Part shown: positions 1 to 6,160 of the stretch, piece by piece
Layout of the letters: every line of letters begins with the position of its first letter
Position numbering within the stretch: position 1 is the first letter of the stretch
Assembly: GCA_046729215.1 (NCBI GenBank)
Contig: JBKPGE010000098.1
Coordinates: forward strand, 1 to 8,666
Source of the DNA: JACDAN01 sp046729215
Lineage (GTDB): Bacteria > Actinomycetota > Thermoleophilia > Gaiellales > Gaiellaceae
Direction: 5' to 3'
Length of the DNA stretch: 8,666 nt
Position numbers and translations under genes: made by a program
The notes under the pieces: model-generated
What the model was told of the DNA's origin: nothing
Database searches by the model: none
The model's input: the letters and a program-made list of their open reading frames with translations, nothing else

Positions 1-132
1 GACGACCGGAGCGCCCAACAGCGGTGCGACCGACGCCGGCATCGGCGTCGGTCGACCGTCTGCGCTGTGCCGAGCCGCGGACTCACTCGAGCTCGTGCCG
101 CGCGACTCCGTATCGGGGTGGTTAGCGGTCAT
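1..132 (-). CDS. Unidentified protein, N-terminal 44 codons only (leaves window on the left)
   Basis: An ATG at 132 (minus) opens a frame that stays open for exactly 44 codons to the window edge. The visible peptide begins MTANHPDTESRGTSSSES and is polar, rich in Ser, Thr and Pro, ending in ...ASVAPLLGAPVV. This looks like a disordered leader before a first domain, and no family can be named. The start is chosen because the DNA upstream through the ATG (130-217) closely matches a second block at 2221-2309, which also ends in ATG, so the ATG belongs to a conserved promoter-plus-start unit. There is no good Shine-Dalgarno, but TAGGTT lies 7 nt upstream, suggesting a leaderless transcript. The gene lies downstream of, and in the same direction as, the kinase/regulator pair at 301-2171 and is a candidate target. 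Exporters are common targets of such systems, but nothing visible proves that here. Confidence 0.5.
   Translation of the reverse strand, partial: MTANHPDTESRGTSSSESAARHSADGRPTPMPASVAPLLGAPVV
27..54. repeat. Perfect 12-bp inverted repeat with 4-nt loop
   Basis: Positions 27-38 (CGACCGACGCCG) and 43-54 (CGGCGTCGGTCG) are exact reverse complements separated by GCAT. No T-run follows on either strand, so it does not look like a standard intrinsic terminator. It lies inside the early codons of the minus-strand partial gene. It could be an mRNA hairpin, a protein-binding dyad, or chance in GC-rich DNA. Confidence 0.5.
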
Positions 133-139
133 GGCCGCC

Positions 140-145
140 AACCTA
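140..145 (-). promoter_or_regulatory. Candidate -10 box (TAGGTT) of a leaderless promoter
   Basis: TAGGTT fits the actinobacterial TANNNT -10 pattern and ends 7 nt before the ATG at 132, the spacing expected if transcription starts at the start codon. The second copy has TAGCTT at the same spacing. No clear -35 hexamer is seen, which would fit dependence on an activator bound at the dyad. Confidence 0.4.
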
Positions 146-192
146 CGGTCGCGGAGCCCTGACCGCATCGGCCGCTCCGGCGAACTTTGCCG

Positions 193-207
193 TCCACGGT
201 CCGTGGA
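193..207. promoter_or_regulatory. 15-bp dyad, probable response-regulator operator (copy A)
   Basis: Minus-strand TCCACGGACCGTGGA has perfect 7-bp arms around a central base. The matching dyad at 2231-2245 is TCCACGAATCGTGGA. The innermost base pair has changed from G/C to A/T in a way that keeps the symmetry, as expected for a site bound by a protein dimer. Its centre is about 68 bp upstream of the ATG at 132, an activator-like distance. The likely ligand, by proximity, is the NarL-type regulator at 301-975. That assignment is inference. Confidence 0.55.
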
Positions 208-300
208 GGGGGATCATCGCCCAGAGGACGGTGGCGGCCTGCTGCCCGCCTTGCAATCTCGATCAGGGAGCGTGTGGGAGGCCCCTCTCGCTCGACCCGT

Positions 301-975
301 TCAGTGTCTCGCAGTCGCTCCCGGGGCGGGTCGGTTGACGCCGCTCTCGTAGGCGAAGATCACGATCTGGACGCGGTCGCGGAGCGCAAGCTTCATCTGG
401 ATCCGCTTGACGTGCGTCCTGATGGTGGACTCCTCGACATAGAGCTTTGTGGCGATCTCGCGGTTAGACAGGCCGCGCGCGATCAGCTCGAGCACCTCGC
501 GCTCCCGCGGTGTGAGCGCGTCGAGCTTCGCCGCGGCGGCGAGCTCGGGCACCGGCTGCTGCGCCATGCGGTCGATCACCAGGCGGGTGACCGACGGTGA
601 GAGGAGCGACTCGCCGGCGGCGACTGTGTGCACGGCCGCGATCAGCTCCTCCGGTCGGCTGCGCTTGAGCAGGAAACCCGAGGCGCCGGCGCGCAGCGCC
701 CCGAAGACGTAGTCGTCCTGCTCGAAGGTGGTGAGGATCAGGACTCGTGCGCTAGGGGCGGCGCGTGTCAGCTCGCGCGTCGCCCCGATCCCGTCCAGGT
801 CGGGCATACGGACGTCCATGAGCACGATGTCGGGTCGGAGCCGGCGGGCCCGGTCGACCGCCTCGCGTCCGGTTGCGGCCTCGCCGACGACCTCGATTTC
901 GGGCTCGCCCGCGAGGAGCTCGACAAGGCCCGCGCGCATGAGGCCGTCGTCGTCGGCGATCAGCACTCGCGTCAT
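301..975 (-). CDS. NarL/LuxR-family DNA-binding response regulator
   Basis: This 224-residue cytoplasmic protein is a complete two-domain response regulator. The N-terminal receiver (about residues 1-118) shows the acidic pocket Asp8-Asp9-Asp10, the phospho-acceptor Asp54 in VLMDVRMPD, the switch Thr82/83 in LILTTF, and Lys104 in FLLK. The C-terminal LuxR-type helix-turn-helix (about 153-198) has LTPREREVLELIARGLSNRE and the recognition region ESTIRTHVKRI. The ATG at 975 overlaps the kinase stop codon (ATGA), indicating translational coupling and a cognate pair with the kinase at 972-2171. It should be phosphorylated at Asp54 by that kinase, dimerise and bind DNA. The two dyads at 193-207 and 2231-2245 flanking the pair are the obvious candidate sites. 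Its length is normal for the family, and the signal it serves cannot be read from sequence. Confidence 0.93.
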   Translation of the reverse strand: MTRVLIADDDGLMRAGLVELLAGEPEIEVVGEAATGREAVDRARRLRPDIVLMDVRMPDLDGIGATRELTRAAPSARVLILTTFEQDDYVFGALRAGASGFLLKRSRPEELIAAVHTVAAGESLLSPSVTRLVIDRMAQQPVPELAAAAKLDALTPREREVLELIARGLSNREIATKLYVEESTIRTHVKRIQMKLALRDRVQIVIFAYESGVNRPAPGATARH

Positions 976-2171
976 GCACTAGCACCGGCGTAGGGGAGGC
1001 GGGCGCGGACGCAGAACGAGCCGTTCGCACGCTCGACCTCGAGGCTGCCACCGAGCACGCTCGCTCGCTCGCGCATGCCGACCAATCCGTGCCCCCCGTT
1101 CGCCCTCGGCCGGCTCGCGCGCGGCGCGGCGTTGCTGATCGTGAGCTCGAGCGCGGTCTCGCCGAAGGCAAGCCCGACCTGAGCCGCGCCGCTGCCGTGC
1201 CTGCCCGCGTTCGTCAGTGCCTCCTGCAGGATTCGGTACGCGGCCCGGTCGACGGCGCTCTCGAGCGGCTGCGGCCTCCCCTCACTCGTGACGATGACGT
1301 CGAGTCCCGCAGCGGCGTGCCGCGCGACGAGTGTGTCGAGCGACGCCAGCCCGGGCGGAGCGTCCACCACTCCATTGCCAGAGCCGCGTTCGCGAAGCGT
1401 TCCGACGATCTCGTCGATCTCGCCAACGGTCTTGCGCGCGAGCTCCTCGATCGCCTCCAGTGCCGCTTGCGAGCGCTCGGGATCATGCCGCAGCCGGGCC
1501 GTGCCCGCGCGGACGGCGATCACGTTAATCGCGTGGCCGGCGGCGTCGTGCAGGTCGCGGGCGATCCGTGCGCGCTCCTCTGCGGCTGCGAGGCGGCGCT
1601 CGCGCTCTCGCTCGCGTTCTGCGCGCAAGGCGCGCTCCCTCAGCTCAGCCATCTGCTCGCGTCGCAGACGTGCTCGCTCGCCGGCGAACCAGGCGACGGC
1701 CCAGGCGAGCCCCGCGTGTGACACCTCGCTCCAGGGGAAGCCGCCCTCGCCGACGGCGCTCGCAGCCACGTAGGCCAGGAAGAGCGTGACAACCGTGGCG
1801 CTGCTCCCTCGCGTCCACGGATGCTCCGCATCACGACTCGCCGCGAACAGAAAGAGCGCCGCGGTCGACCCGAGTGGCAGTCCGACCGGGTAGCCGAGGC
1901 CACCCAGCAGCACGGTTACCGAGGCGGTCAACACGAAAACGGCGCGCGGGCCGCGGCGCCAGGCAACGAGCGGGAGGGTTGAGCACACAGCGAGTAACGC
2001 GCTGATCCAGTCGAGCTGCGCCGAGCCCGACTGCGCGCCAGCGAAGCGAGAGCCGCCGTGATCGAGCTGCGCGAGCGTGCCGACAAGCGCCGCCACCGCC
2101 ACCGCCACGCTGATCAGCGTCCCCGATCTCGGCCGGGCAGCAAAGAGGCCGTGCGCCCTGGCCGCCGCCAT
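972..2171 (-). CDS. Membrane sensor histidine kinase, DesK/NarL-partner type (HisKA_3)
   Basis: This 399-residue kinase probably sits in the cytoplasmic membrane and phosphorylates the regulator encoded next to it. The N-terminal half is hydrophobic with about five or six candidate membrane segments (near 18-36, 56-71, 77-92, 101-111, 124-141 and 153-163) and no obvious large extracellular sensor domain. A charged coiled-coil stretch rich in Arg/Glu (about 163-200) leads to the HisKA_3 dimerisation domain, with phospho-acceptor His208 in ARIARDLHDAAGH. The HATPase region shows the N-box QEALTNAGRHG (Asn321) and the glycine box GGHGLVGMRERA (359-370). The D-box position reads LTISNAAP, a form I recall from this subfamily. 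The ATG at 2171 lacks a good Shine-Dalgarno, and a TAGGCT lies 9 nt upstream. The dyad at 2231-2245 is about 67 bp upstream, so autoregulation is plausible. Confidence 0.92.
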   Translation of the reverse strand: MAAARAHGLFAARPRSGTLISVAVAVAALVGTLAQLDHGGSRFAGAQSGSAQLDWISALLAVCSTLPLVAWRRGPRAVFVLTASVTVLLGGLGYPVGLPLGSTAALFLFAASRDAEHPWTRGSSATVVTLFLAYVAASAVGEGGFPWSEVSHAGLAWAVAWFAGERARLRREQMAELRERALRAERERERERRLAAAEERARIARDLHDAAGHAINVIAVRAGTARLRHDPERSQAALEAIEELARKTVGEIDEIVGTLRERGSGNGVVDAPPGLASLDTLVARHAAAGLDVIVTSEGRPQPLESAVDRAAYRILQEALTNAGRHGSGAAQVGLAFGETALELTISNAAPRASRPRANGGHGLVGMRERASVLGGSLEVERANGSFCVRARLPYAGASA

Positions 2172-2230
2172 AGCAAGTTCAGCCTAGCCTCGCCTGCGCG
2201 GCCGCGAGTCCCCCACGCCGATGATCCTCC

Positions 2231-2245
2231 TCCACGAATCGTGGA
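2231..2245. promoter_or_regulatory. 15-bp dyad, probable response-regulator operator (copy B)
   Basis: TCCACGAATCGTGGA has perfect 7-bp arms around a central A. Its centre (2238) is about 69 bp from the ATG at 2307 on the right and 67 bp from the kinase ATG at 2171 on the left, so one site could serve both directions. It pairs with the dyad at 193-207, differing only at the innermost pair, with symmetry kept. No third full copy was noticed elsewhere in the window by eye. Confidence 0.55.
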
Positions 2246-2293
2246 CGACAAAGTTCGCCGCAGCGGCCGATGCGGCCGGCGCGCCGCCGCCCC

Positions 2294-2299
2294 TAGCTT
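2294..2299 (+). promoter_or_regulatory. Candidate -10 box (TAGCTT), leaderless type
   Basis: TAGCTT matches the TANNNT pattern and ends 7 nt before the ATG at 2307, the same spacing as the TAGGTT box before the left-edge gene. If functional, the transcript would begin at or near the start codon. Confidence 0.35.
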
Positions 2300-2306
2300 G
2301 GCGAGC

Positions 2307-2345
2307 ATGCCCGCTGAGCCCCTGCGTCCCGAGCGAAGCGATTGG
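2307..2345 (+). pseudogene. Truncated gene start following promoter copy B
   Basis: The ATG at 2307 aligns with the ATG of the left-edge gene (132, minus). The first codons give MPAEPLRPERSDW, compared with MTANHPDTESRG at the left edge: similar in the first few residues and in polar character, then divergent. After about 12-14 codons the frame becomes Arg/Ala/Pro-rich and stops looking like protein. Transposase-like text begins in another frame from about 2345. I read this as the 5' end of a paralogous or co-regulated target gene cut off by insertion or deletion. The right boundary is approximate. Confidence 0.4.
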
Positions 2346-2712
2346 CCGTCGGTGGGTCGTCTACGCGCTTGTCCAGCTCGTCGTCAAGCGGCGCGGAGGG
2401 CGAATTCGCCCGACCGCACTCGCGCTCGGCCACAAAGGAGCTGTCGTCGGCAGCGGCGCGAGGCGCCAGTTCCTTCGGGCGCAGGCGCAGAGCATGCTCG
2501 CGGTCGACTTCTTCACCGTGGAGACCATCTGGTTGCAGCAGCTGTTACGTCCTGTTCTTCATCGAGCTCGAGAGCCGCCGCGTTCATTTCGCCAGCTGCA
2601 CCGCGAACCCGAGCGGAGCATGGGTGACCCAGCAGGCGCGTCAGCTCGGCTGGGGACTAGCCGGGCGCCGACGCCAGTTGGCTTCCCGATCCGGGACCTA
2701 GGAAGGCGCAGA
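2346..2712 (+). pseudogene. Decayed DDE integrase/transposase (rve-type insertion-sequence remnant)
   Basis: Recognisable pieces of the 'integrase core domain' transposases common in actinobacteria occur in order but in different frames. From 2461 one frame reads RRQFLRAQAQSMLAVDFFTV, with the first catalytic Asp at codon 2506-2508, then ETIWLQQL. From about 2545 the next frame reads CYVLFFIELESRRVHF and then ANPSGAWVTQQARQLGW. From about 2668 the first frame resumes with PTPVGFPIRD, the second catalytic Asp being codon 2695-2697. The first shift looks like one extra T in CTGTTAC (2545/2546). The second falls near 2661-2670. The catalytic Glu and C-terminal part are absent. Upstream, VVYALVQLVV (about 2356-2385) and RSATKEL resemble the N-terminal region of this family, implying an internal deletion, but that part is weak. 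No terminal inverted repeats were found. Confidence 0.75.
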
Positions 2713-5700
2713 TGTCTGTCGGAACGAGACAACGGCGCCACGTCCGTCCGGCAGCGATATTGGAGCTGATGAGTAGGCCACCGGTACCAGCGATCGATCC
2801 TGCCGGACGAACCAGTCCTCTTCGACCCGGATGGTTTCTCCGGTTACGCGAGGCCGCAGGAGTGGGCAGTCCGCCGCGGGGAAGGGGGTTCCATCCCGTC
2901 GCAGGTAGTGAATGGTGTCATGGCTTGGGCGGCCGAGCAGTTGATCCTCGTCTTCGTAGCCGAGGATCCGGAGAGCCTCGGCGTTCAGGAATCTGATGCG
3001 GCCCTGCGCGTCGACCATGTAGAGGGCGTCGACCACGTCCCCGATCGCTGCGAACAGAGTAGTGACGTCCCCCAGCTCCGAGCCGCGTGTCAGCGGTGCG
3101 ACGCCATCCTCGAGCCTGGAAGCACTTGGTACGGCGCCGCCGGCCAGCTGGGCCACGAGCGGGAGCTCGATCGAGATCCTGGTTCCCTCGTTGAGCGGGC
3201 TGTCGAGTGCGAACCGTCCGCCAAGAGCCTCCACTCGGTCGATTAGACCGACGAGACCTGATCCTGCACTCGCTTCGGCGCCGCCGATGCCGTTGTCGGC
3301 AATCGTGACGCGGAGTGCGTTGCCGGCGCTGGCGACGGTGACTGACATCTCGGTTGCTTCCGAGTGCTTGGCCGCGTTTGTGAGGGCTTCCGAGACGACG
3401 TAGTAGGCGGCGGTCTCGATCGTCTCCGGCGGTCGTTTCTCCACGACGACATCCAAGTTGACCTGGATCGGCGACCTGCGTGCGAGCGCCCTCAAGGAGG
3501 GCCCCAGTCCTCCCTGGGAAAGCAGCGCCGGATGCAGACCCTGCGACAGCTCGCGCACGCCTTCGAGTACTGCCTCGATCTCGCGCTGCACGCGCTCGAG
3601 ACCTGAGCGGGCTTCCTGGAGGTCCGGCGGAATGCTCATCTCGACGGCTTGCAGATCCAATCCAAGTGCGACAAGCCGTTGTTGAGCGCCGTCGTGGAGG
3701 TCTCGCTCGATCCGTCGTCGCGCCTCGTCGCTCGCGGTGACGATTCGTGCGCGGGAAGCGATGAGCTCGGAACGAGTTGTGGCGTTCGAGACGGCGGTCG
3801 CGATCAGCTCCGCGAAGCTCGCTACTCGCAGCTCCGCACCCGCAGGCAACAGCTCATCACTGTCGGTGCCGGCGATCAGCGCCCCCCAGACCTTTCCTTC
3901 CACGATCACCGGAGCGCCGACCTCGGAGCGGATCCCGCATTGCCGGATCACGGCCGCAAGCTCGCTCGAGCTCTCTTCGTAGCTGTCGAAGCGAGCGGGG
4001 GCGACGGTCCGATGAATCAGACCGTTGATCGTGTCGGCTCCGATCGGAAGCCGCGTCCCTGTCGGAACGTGCGTGTCGCACACGCTCCAGCCTGCCATCG
4101 TGACGTTGAACCCGTCCGGCGTGAAGTGGACGAGATTGACGCCGGTGGCGCCGATCAACTCGCCCATCTCCGCGCAGACAGCCTCGAACACTGCCGCCGA
4201 GTCGGTCCCGCGAGCCACCAGCGTCGCCACCCGTCGCAGCGCTGCCTGCTCGTCCGCGAGGCCATGCAGATCGTCACGTGCCTGGATGTTCGAGATCGCG
4301 GTCGCGATCAGCTCGGTGAAGGCGGCCAGGCGAGCCTCGGTGTCGGCCGGAAGCTCCTTCCGTTCGGTCGAGAGCGCCATCATCACTCCCCAGGCGCTGC
4401 CGTCGACCAGGATCGGAACGCCGACAGCTGTACCGATCCCGGCCTCGCGAGCAAGCGCAGTGGAGATGGGGCCCGGCACCTCGGCGTAGTCATTCACCCG
4501 AGCCGCTCGACCCGTACGGAACACCAACCCGGAGACGCTCCGGTCGTCCAGCGTCCAGGACGTGCCGAGCGGGAACGGGTTCTCGCGGCCCCACACGCCG
4601 ACCTGGGTCGCGACCCGCTCCGGCCCGTAGCGGACGACAGCGGTCAGGGGGACGTTCAAGACCTGGGCGACTTCCTTCGCCACGGCGCTGAAAACCTCGG
4701 TTGGCGACGCCTGCTCGGCGACGAGCGTCGCTACGCGACGGAGTGCGGCTTGCTCGTCGGCCAGGCGGCCGGCCTCTTCCTCCGTGCGCTTGCGCTCGGT
4801 GATGTCCTGAAGGATTCCGACCGCGCCGATCGAGCGGCCGTCCCGGCCCAGGATCTCGACCGAGGCGTCCGAGACCCATCGACTCTCGCCGTTGCGGGTC
4901 GTGATGCGCTGGTCGCACCGCCAGCGCGGGAACTCGCCCGAGCGCGTCCGGCGGACGGCCTCGTCGTTTGTGAGCCCTGCCTGGTCGCCGAGGAGGATGG
5001 TCTCCTCGACCAGACCTCCCCAGGCATTCGGCGTGAACTCGGCGGCGCTATAGCCCGTCAGCTCCTCGATGCCCTCGCCGATGAACGTGTAACGGTCTTC
5101 GGCGTAGTCGTAGAGGTACGGGACAGCGCCGGCCTGTGCGATCGTCTTCCGGTACAGCTCGTCGCTCTGGCGCAGGTCGTCGCGTGCCTCCGTATTCGCA
5201 ATTGCGGTCCCGACGAGCTCGGTGAAGTCGGCGAGGCGCTCCTCGGTGTCGGGGGGCAGCGGCTTCGGCTCGGTCGAAACTGCGTAAATCGTCCCCCAGG
5301 TTCTGCCGTTGACGACGATCGGGACGCCGACCGCCGAGCGGAATCCGGCCTTCTGAGCGATCTCGGCGATAGTGCCTGAAAGGTTCGAGTAGTCGTCGAT
5401 CCTTGCGGGACGACCGGTATGCAGGACGGACGCGGTGACGCTGGGGCCGTCGAGCGTCCAATTGCTGCCGATCGGGAAGGGCTGTTCGCCCCAAGCGCCG
5501 ATCACCGTGGCGGTTCCATCCGGCTCGTAGCGGGCCGTCTCGATTAGCGGAACGTCCAAGATGCGAGCGACCTCCTCCGCGAGGGCGGCAAAGACCTCAG
5601 CGAGGGTTGCCCCACGCGCAACGAGCGTCGCCACCCGTCGCAAGGCGGCCTGCTCGGCGACGAGCCGACGAAGATCGTCCTCCGTCCGCTTCGCCTCGGA

Positions 5701-6090
5701 GAGGTCGCGTATCGCCCCGCAGATGAGCGGCGGCTCGCCTTCAACCCGGCTAAGCGCGAGCTCCACGGGAAACTCGCTTCCGTCGGCTCGCATACCCGTC
5801 AGCTCGAGCCGACGCCCGAACAATCGCTCTTCGCCGGTCTCGACGAAGCGCGCGAAAGCGCGGCTGTGGCGTTCTCGCAGCGAGGGCGGCACGATCAACT
5901 CTGCCAGCGTCCGCCCGAGCGCCTCCTCTCGGATGTAGCCGAAGATTTGCTCGGCGGCCGGGTTGAACTCGACCACGCATCCCGAGGCATCCGCCACGAT
6001 GACTGCGTCGAGCGCCGCCTGTAGATAGGCGCCGGACCCGCCTGTCTCGGCGCTAGCGGGGTGACTGGTGGTCAAGGGATTCATGATCAC
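2698..6090 (-). CDS. Large soluble multi-sensor histidine kinase (PAS-GAF-PAS-GAF-GAF-kinase-PAS)
   Basis: This 1130-residue kinase has no membrane segment or signal peptide, so it is probably a cytoplasmic sensor. The order is PAS/PAC (about 19-133), GAF (157-301), PAS_3-like (309-434), GAF (457-602), GAF (618-770), HisKA_3 (785-855), HATPase (890-977) and a last PAS (about 1007-1126). The phospho-acceptor is His799 in RIERDLHDGAQQRL. The ATP site shows EALTNAAKHS (Asn905), ADNGIGG (Asp932) and GSGLVGLIDRVEALGG. Each GAF is preceded by nearly the same linker, EQAALRRVATLVA, so the modules arose by internal duplication. A PAS after the ATPase is unusual. The GTG at 6090 is chosen because GGAGG lies 8 nt upstream; an ATG at 6084 is less well spaced. 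It diverges from the response regulator at 6161, its likely partner. Its stop lies at the edge of the transposase remnant. Ligands are unknown. Confidence 0.92.
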   Translation of the reverse strand: MIMNPLTTSHPASAETGGSGAYLQAALDAVIVADASGCVVEFNPAAEQIFGYIREEALGRTLAELIVPPSLRERHSRAFARFVETGEERLFGRRLELTGMRADGSEFPVELALSRVEGEPPLICGAIRDLSEAKRTEDDLRRLVAEQAALRRVATLVARGATLAEVFAALAEEVARILDVPLIETARYEPDGTATVIGAWGEQPFPIGSNWTLDGPSVTASVLHTGRPARIDDYSNLSGTIAEIAQKAGFRSAVGVPIVVNGRTWGTIYAVSTEPKPLPPDTEERLADFTELVGTAIANTEARDDLRQSDELYRKTIAQAGAVPYLYDYAEDRYTFIGEGIEELTGYSAAEFTPNAWGGLVEETILLGDQAGLTNDEAVRRTRSGEFPRWRCDQRITTRNGESRWVSDASVEILGRDGRSIGAVGILQDITERKRTEEEAGRLADEQAALRRVATLVAEQASPTEVFSAVAKEVAQVLNVPLTAVVRYGPERVATQVGVWGRENPFPLGTSWTLDDRSVSGLVFRTGRAARVNDYAEVPGPISTALAREAGIGTAVGVPILVDGSAWGVMMALSTERKELPADTEARLAAFTELIATAISNIQARDDLHGLADEQAALRRVATLVARGTDSAAVFEAVCAEMGELIGATGVNLVHFTPDGFNVTMAGWSVCDTHVPTGTRLPIGADTINGLIHRTVAPARFDSYEESSSELAAVIRQCGIRSEVGAPVIVEGKVWGALIAGTDSDELLPAGAELRVASFAELIATAVSNATTRSELIASRARIVTASDEARRRIERDLHDGAQQRLVALGLDLQAVEMSIPPDLQEARSGLERVQREIEAVLEGVRELSQGLHPALLSQGGLGPSLRALARRSPIQVNLDVVVEKRPPETIETAAYYVVSEALTNAAKHSEATEMSVTVASAGNALRVTIADNGIGGAEASAGSGLVGLIDRVEALGGRFALDSPLNEGTRISIELPLVAQLAGGAVPSASRLEDGVAPLTRGSELGDVTTLFAAIGDVVDALYMVDAQGRIRFLNAEALRILGYEDEDQLLGRPSHDTIHYLRRDGTPFPAADCPLLRPRVTGETIRVEEDWFVRQDRSLVPVAYSSAPISLPDGRGAVVSFRQTSAPS

Positions 6091-6160
6091 ACCGCCCGCC
6101 TCCGATGTCGACTCGCGCGCAAGCTCCTCCGAAGTGGAGTCCGCGTAAGCTCAACGGGAA
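6091..6160. promoter_or_regulatory. Divergent 70-bp promoter region between large kinase and LuxR-type regulator
   Basis: This short intergenic stretch must hold the start signals for both divergent genes. On the minus strand GGAGG (6103-6099) is placed 8 nt before the GTG at 6090 and is a convincing ribosome binding site. On the plus side only a weak GGGAA precedes the ATG at 6161. No convincing -35/-10 pair or strong dyad was seen. The shared region suggests coordinated control of the two genes. Confidence 0.45.

Larger units (their letters stand above)
130..217 (-). repeat. Promoter/operator block, copy A (paired with 2221-2309)
   Basis: Read on the minus strand from 217 to 130, this 88-nt block aligns with 2221-2309 on the plus strand at about 73 of 89 positions with one 1-nt gap (hand count). 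It runs from ATGATCC through the dyad, the nearly invariant stretch CAAAGTTCGCCG, AGCGGCCGATGCGG, TAGGTTGGCG and the start codon. Similarity fades beyond the ATG and upstream of ATGATCC. Conservation of upstream DNA plus start codon, but not of the coding sequence beyond, indicates a duplicated regulatory region rather than a whole-gene repeat. Confidence 0.8.
2221..2309 (+). repeat. Promoter/operator block, copy B (paired with 130-217)
   Basis: This plus-strand block matches the minus-strand block at 130-217 over its full length, including the ATG at 2307. It shares the dyad, an identical 12-nt CAAAGTTCGCCG, AGCGGCCGATGCGG, a TAGNTT box and a GGCG before the start. It points rightward, away from the kinase gene that begins at 2171, so the two copies flank the kinase/regulator pair and point outward. 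It therefore also forms part of a divergent intergenic region with the kinase promoter. Confidence 0.8.
2172..2697. other. Gene-poor stretch: duplicated promoter block, lost gene start and transposase debris
   Basis: No intact gene is supported in these 526 bp. Open frames exist on both strands, but their translations are Arg/Ser/Pro-rich and not protein-like except for transposase fragments split over frames. In order it holds the upstream region of the kinase, promoter block copy B (2221-2309), a few codons of a truncated gene, and a decayed integrase/transposase that abuts the 3' end of the large kinase gene. Confidence 0.7.

Noticed and set aside
270..300. GAGG-CC-CCTC hairpin after the first response regulator as a terminator
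   Set aside because: The 4-bp stem lacks a T-run, and the downstream gene lies in the same direction with its own promoter block, so no terminator can be claimed.
95..993. Plus-strand open frames over the left end and over the first response regulator
   Set aside because: They are Arg/Ser-rich translations antisense to the regulator or to the promoter block, with no family similarity.
2221..2769. A single intact plus-strand gene of 182 codons
   Set aside because: Only its middle resembles transposase. It leaves frame at 2545, and its first part is the duplicated promoter block.
3649..5379. A 576-codon open frame on the plus strand opposite the large kinase
   Set aside because: It is antisense to a protein with clear GAF, PAS and kinase motifs. 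Long antisense frames are common in GC-rich genes, and its translation shows no family motifs.
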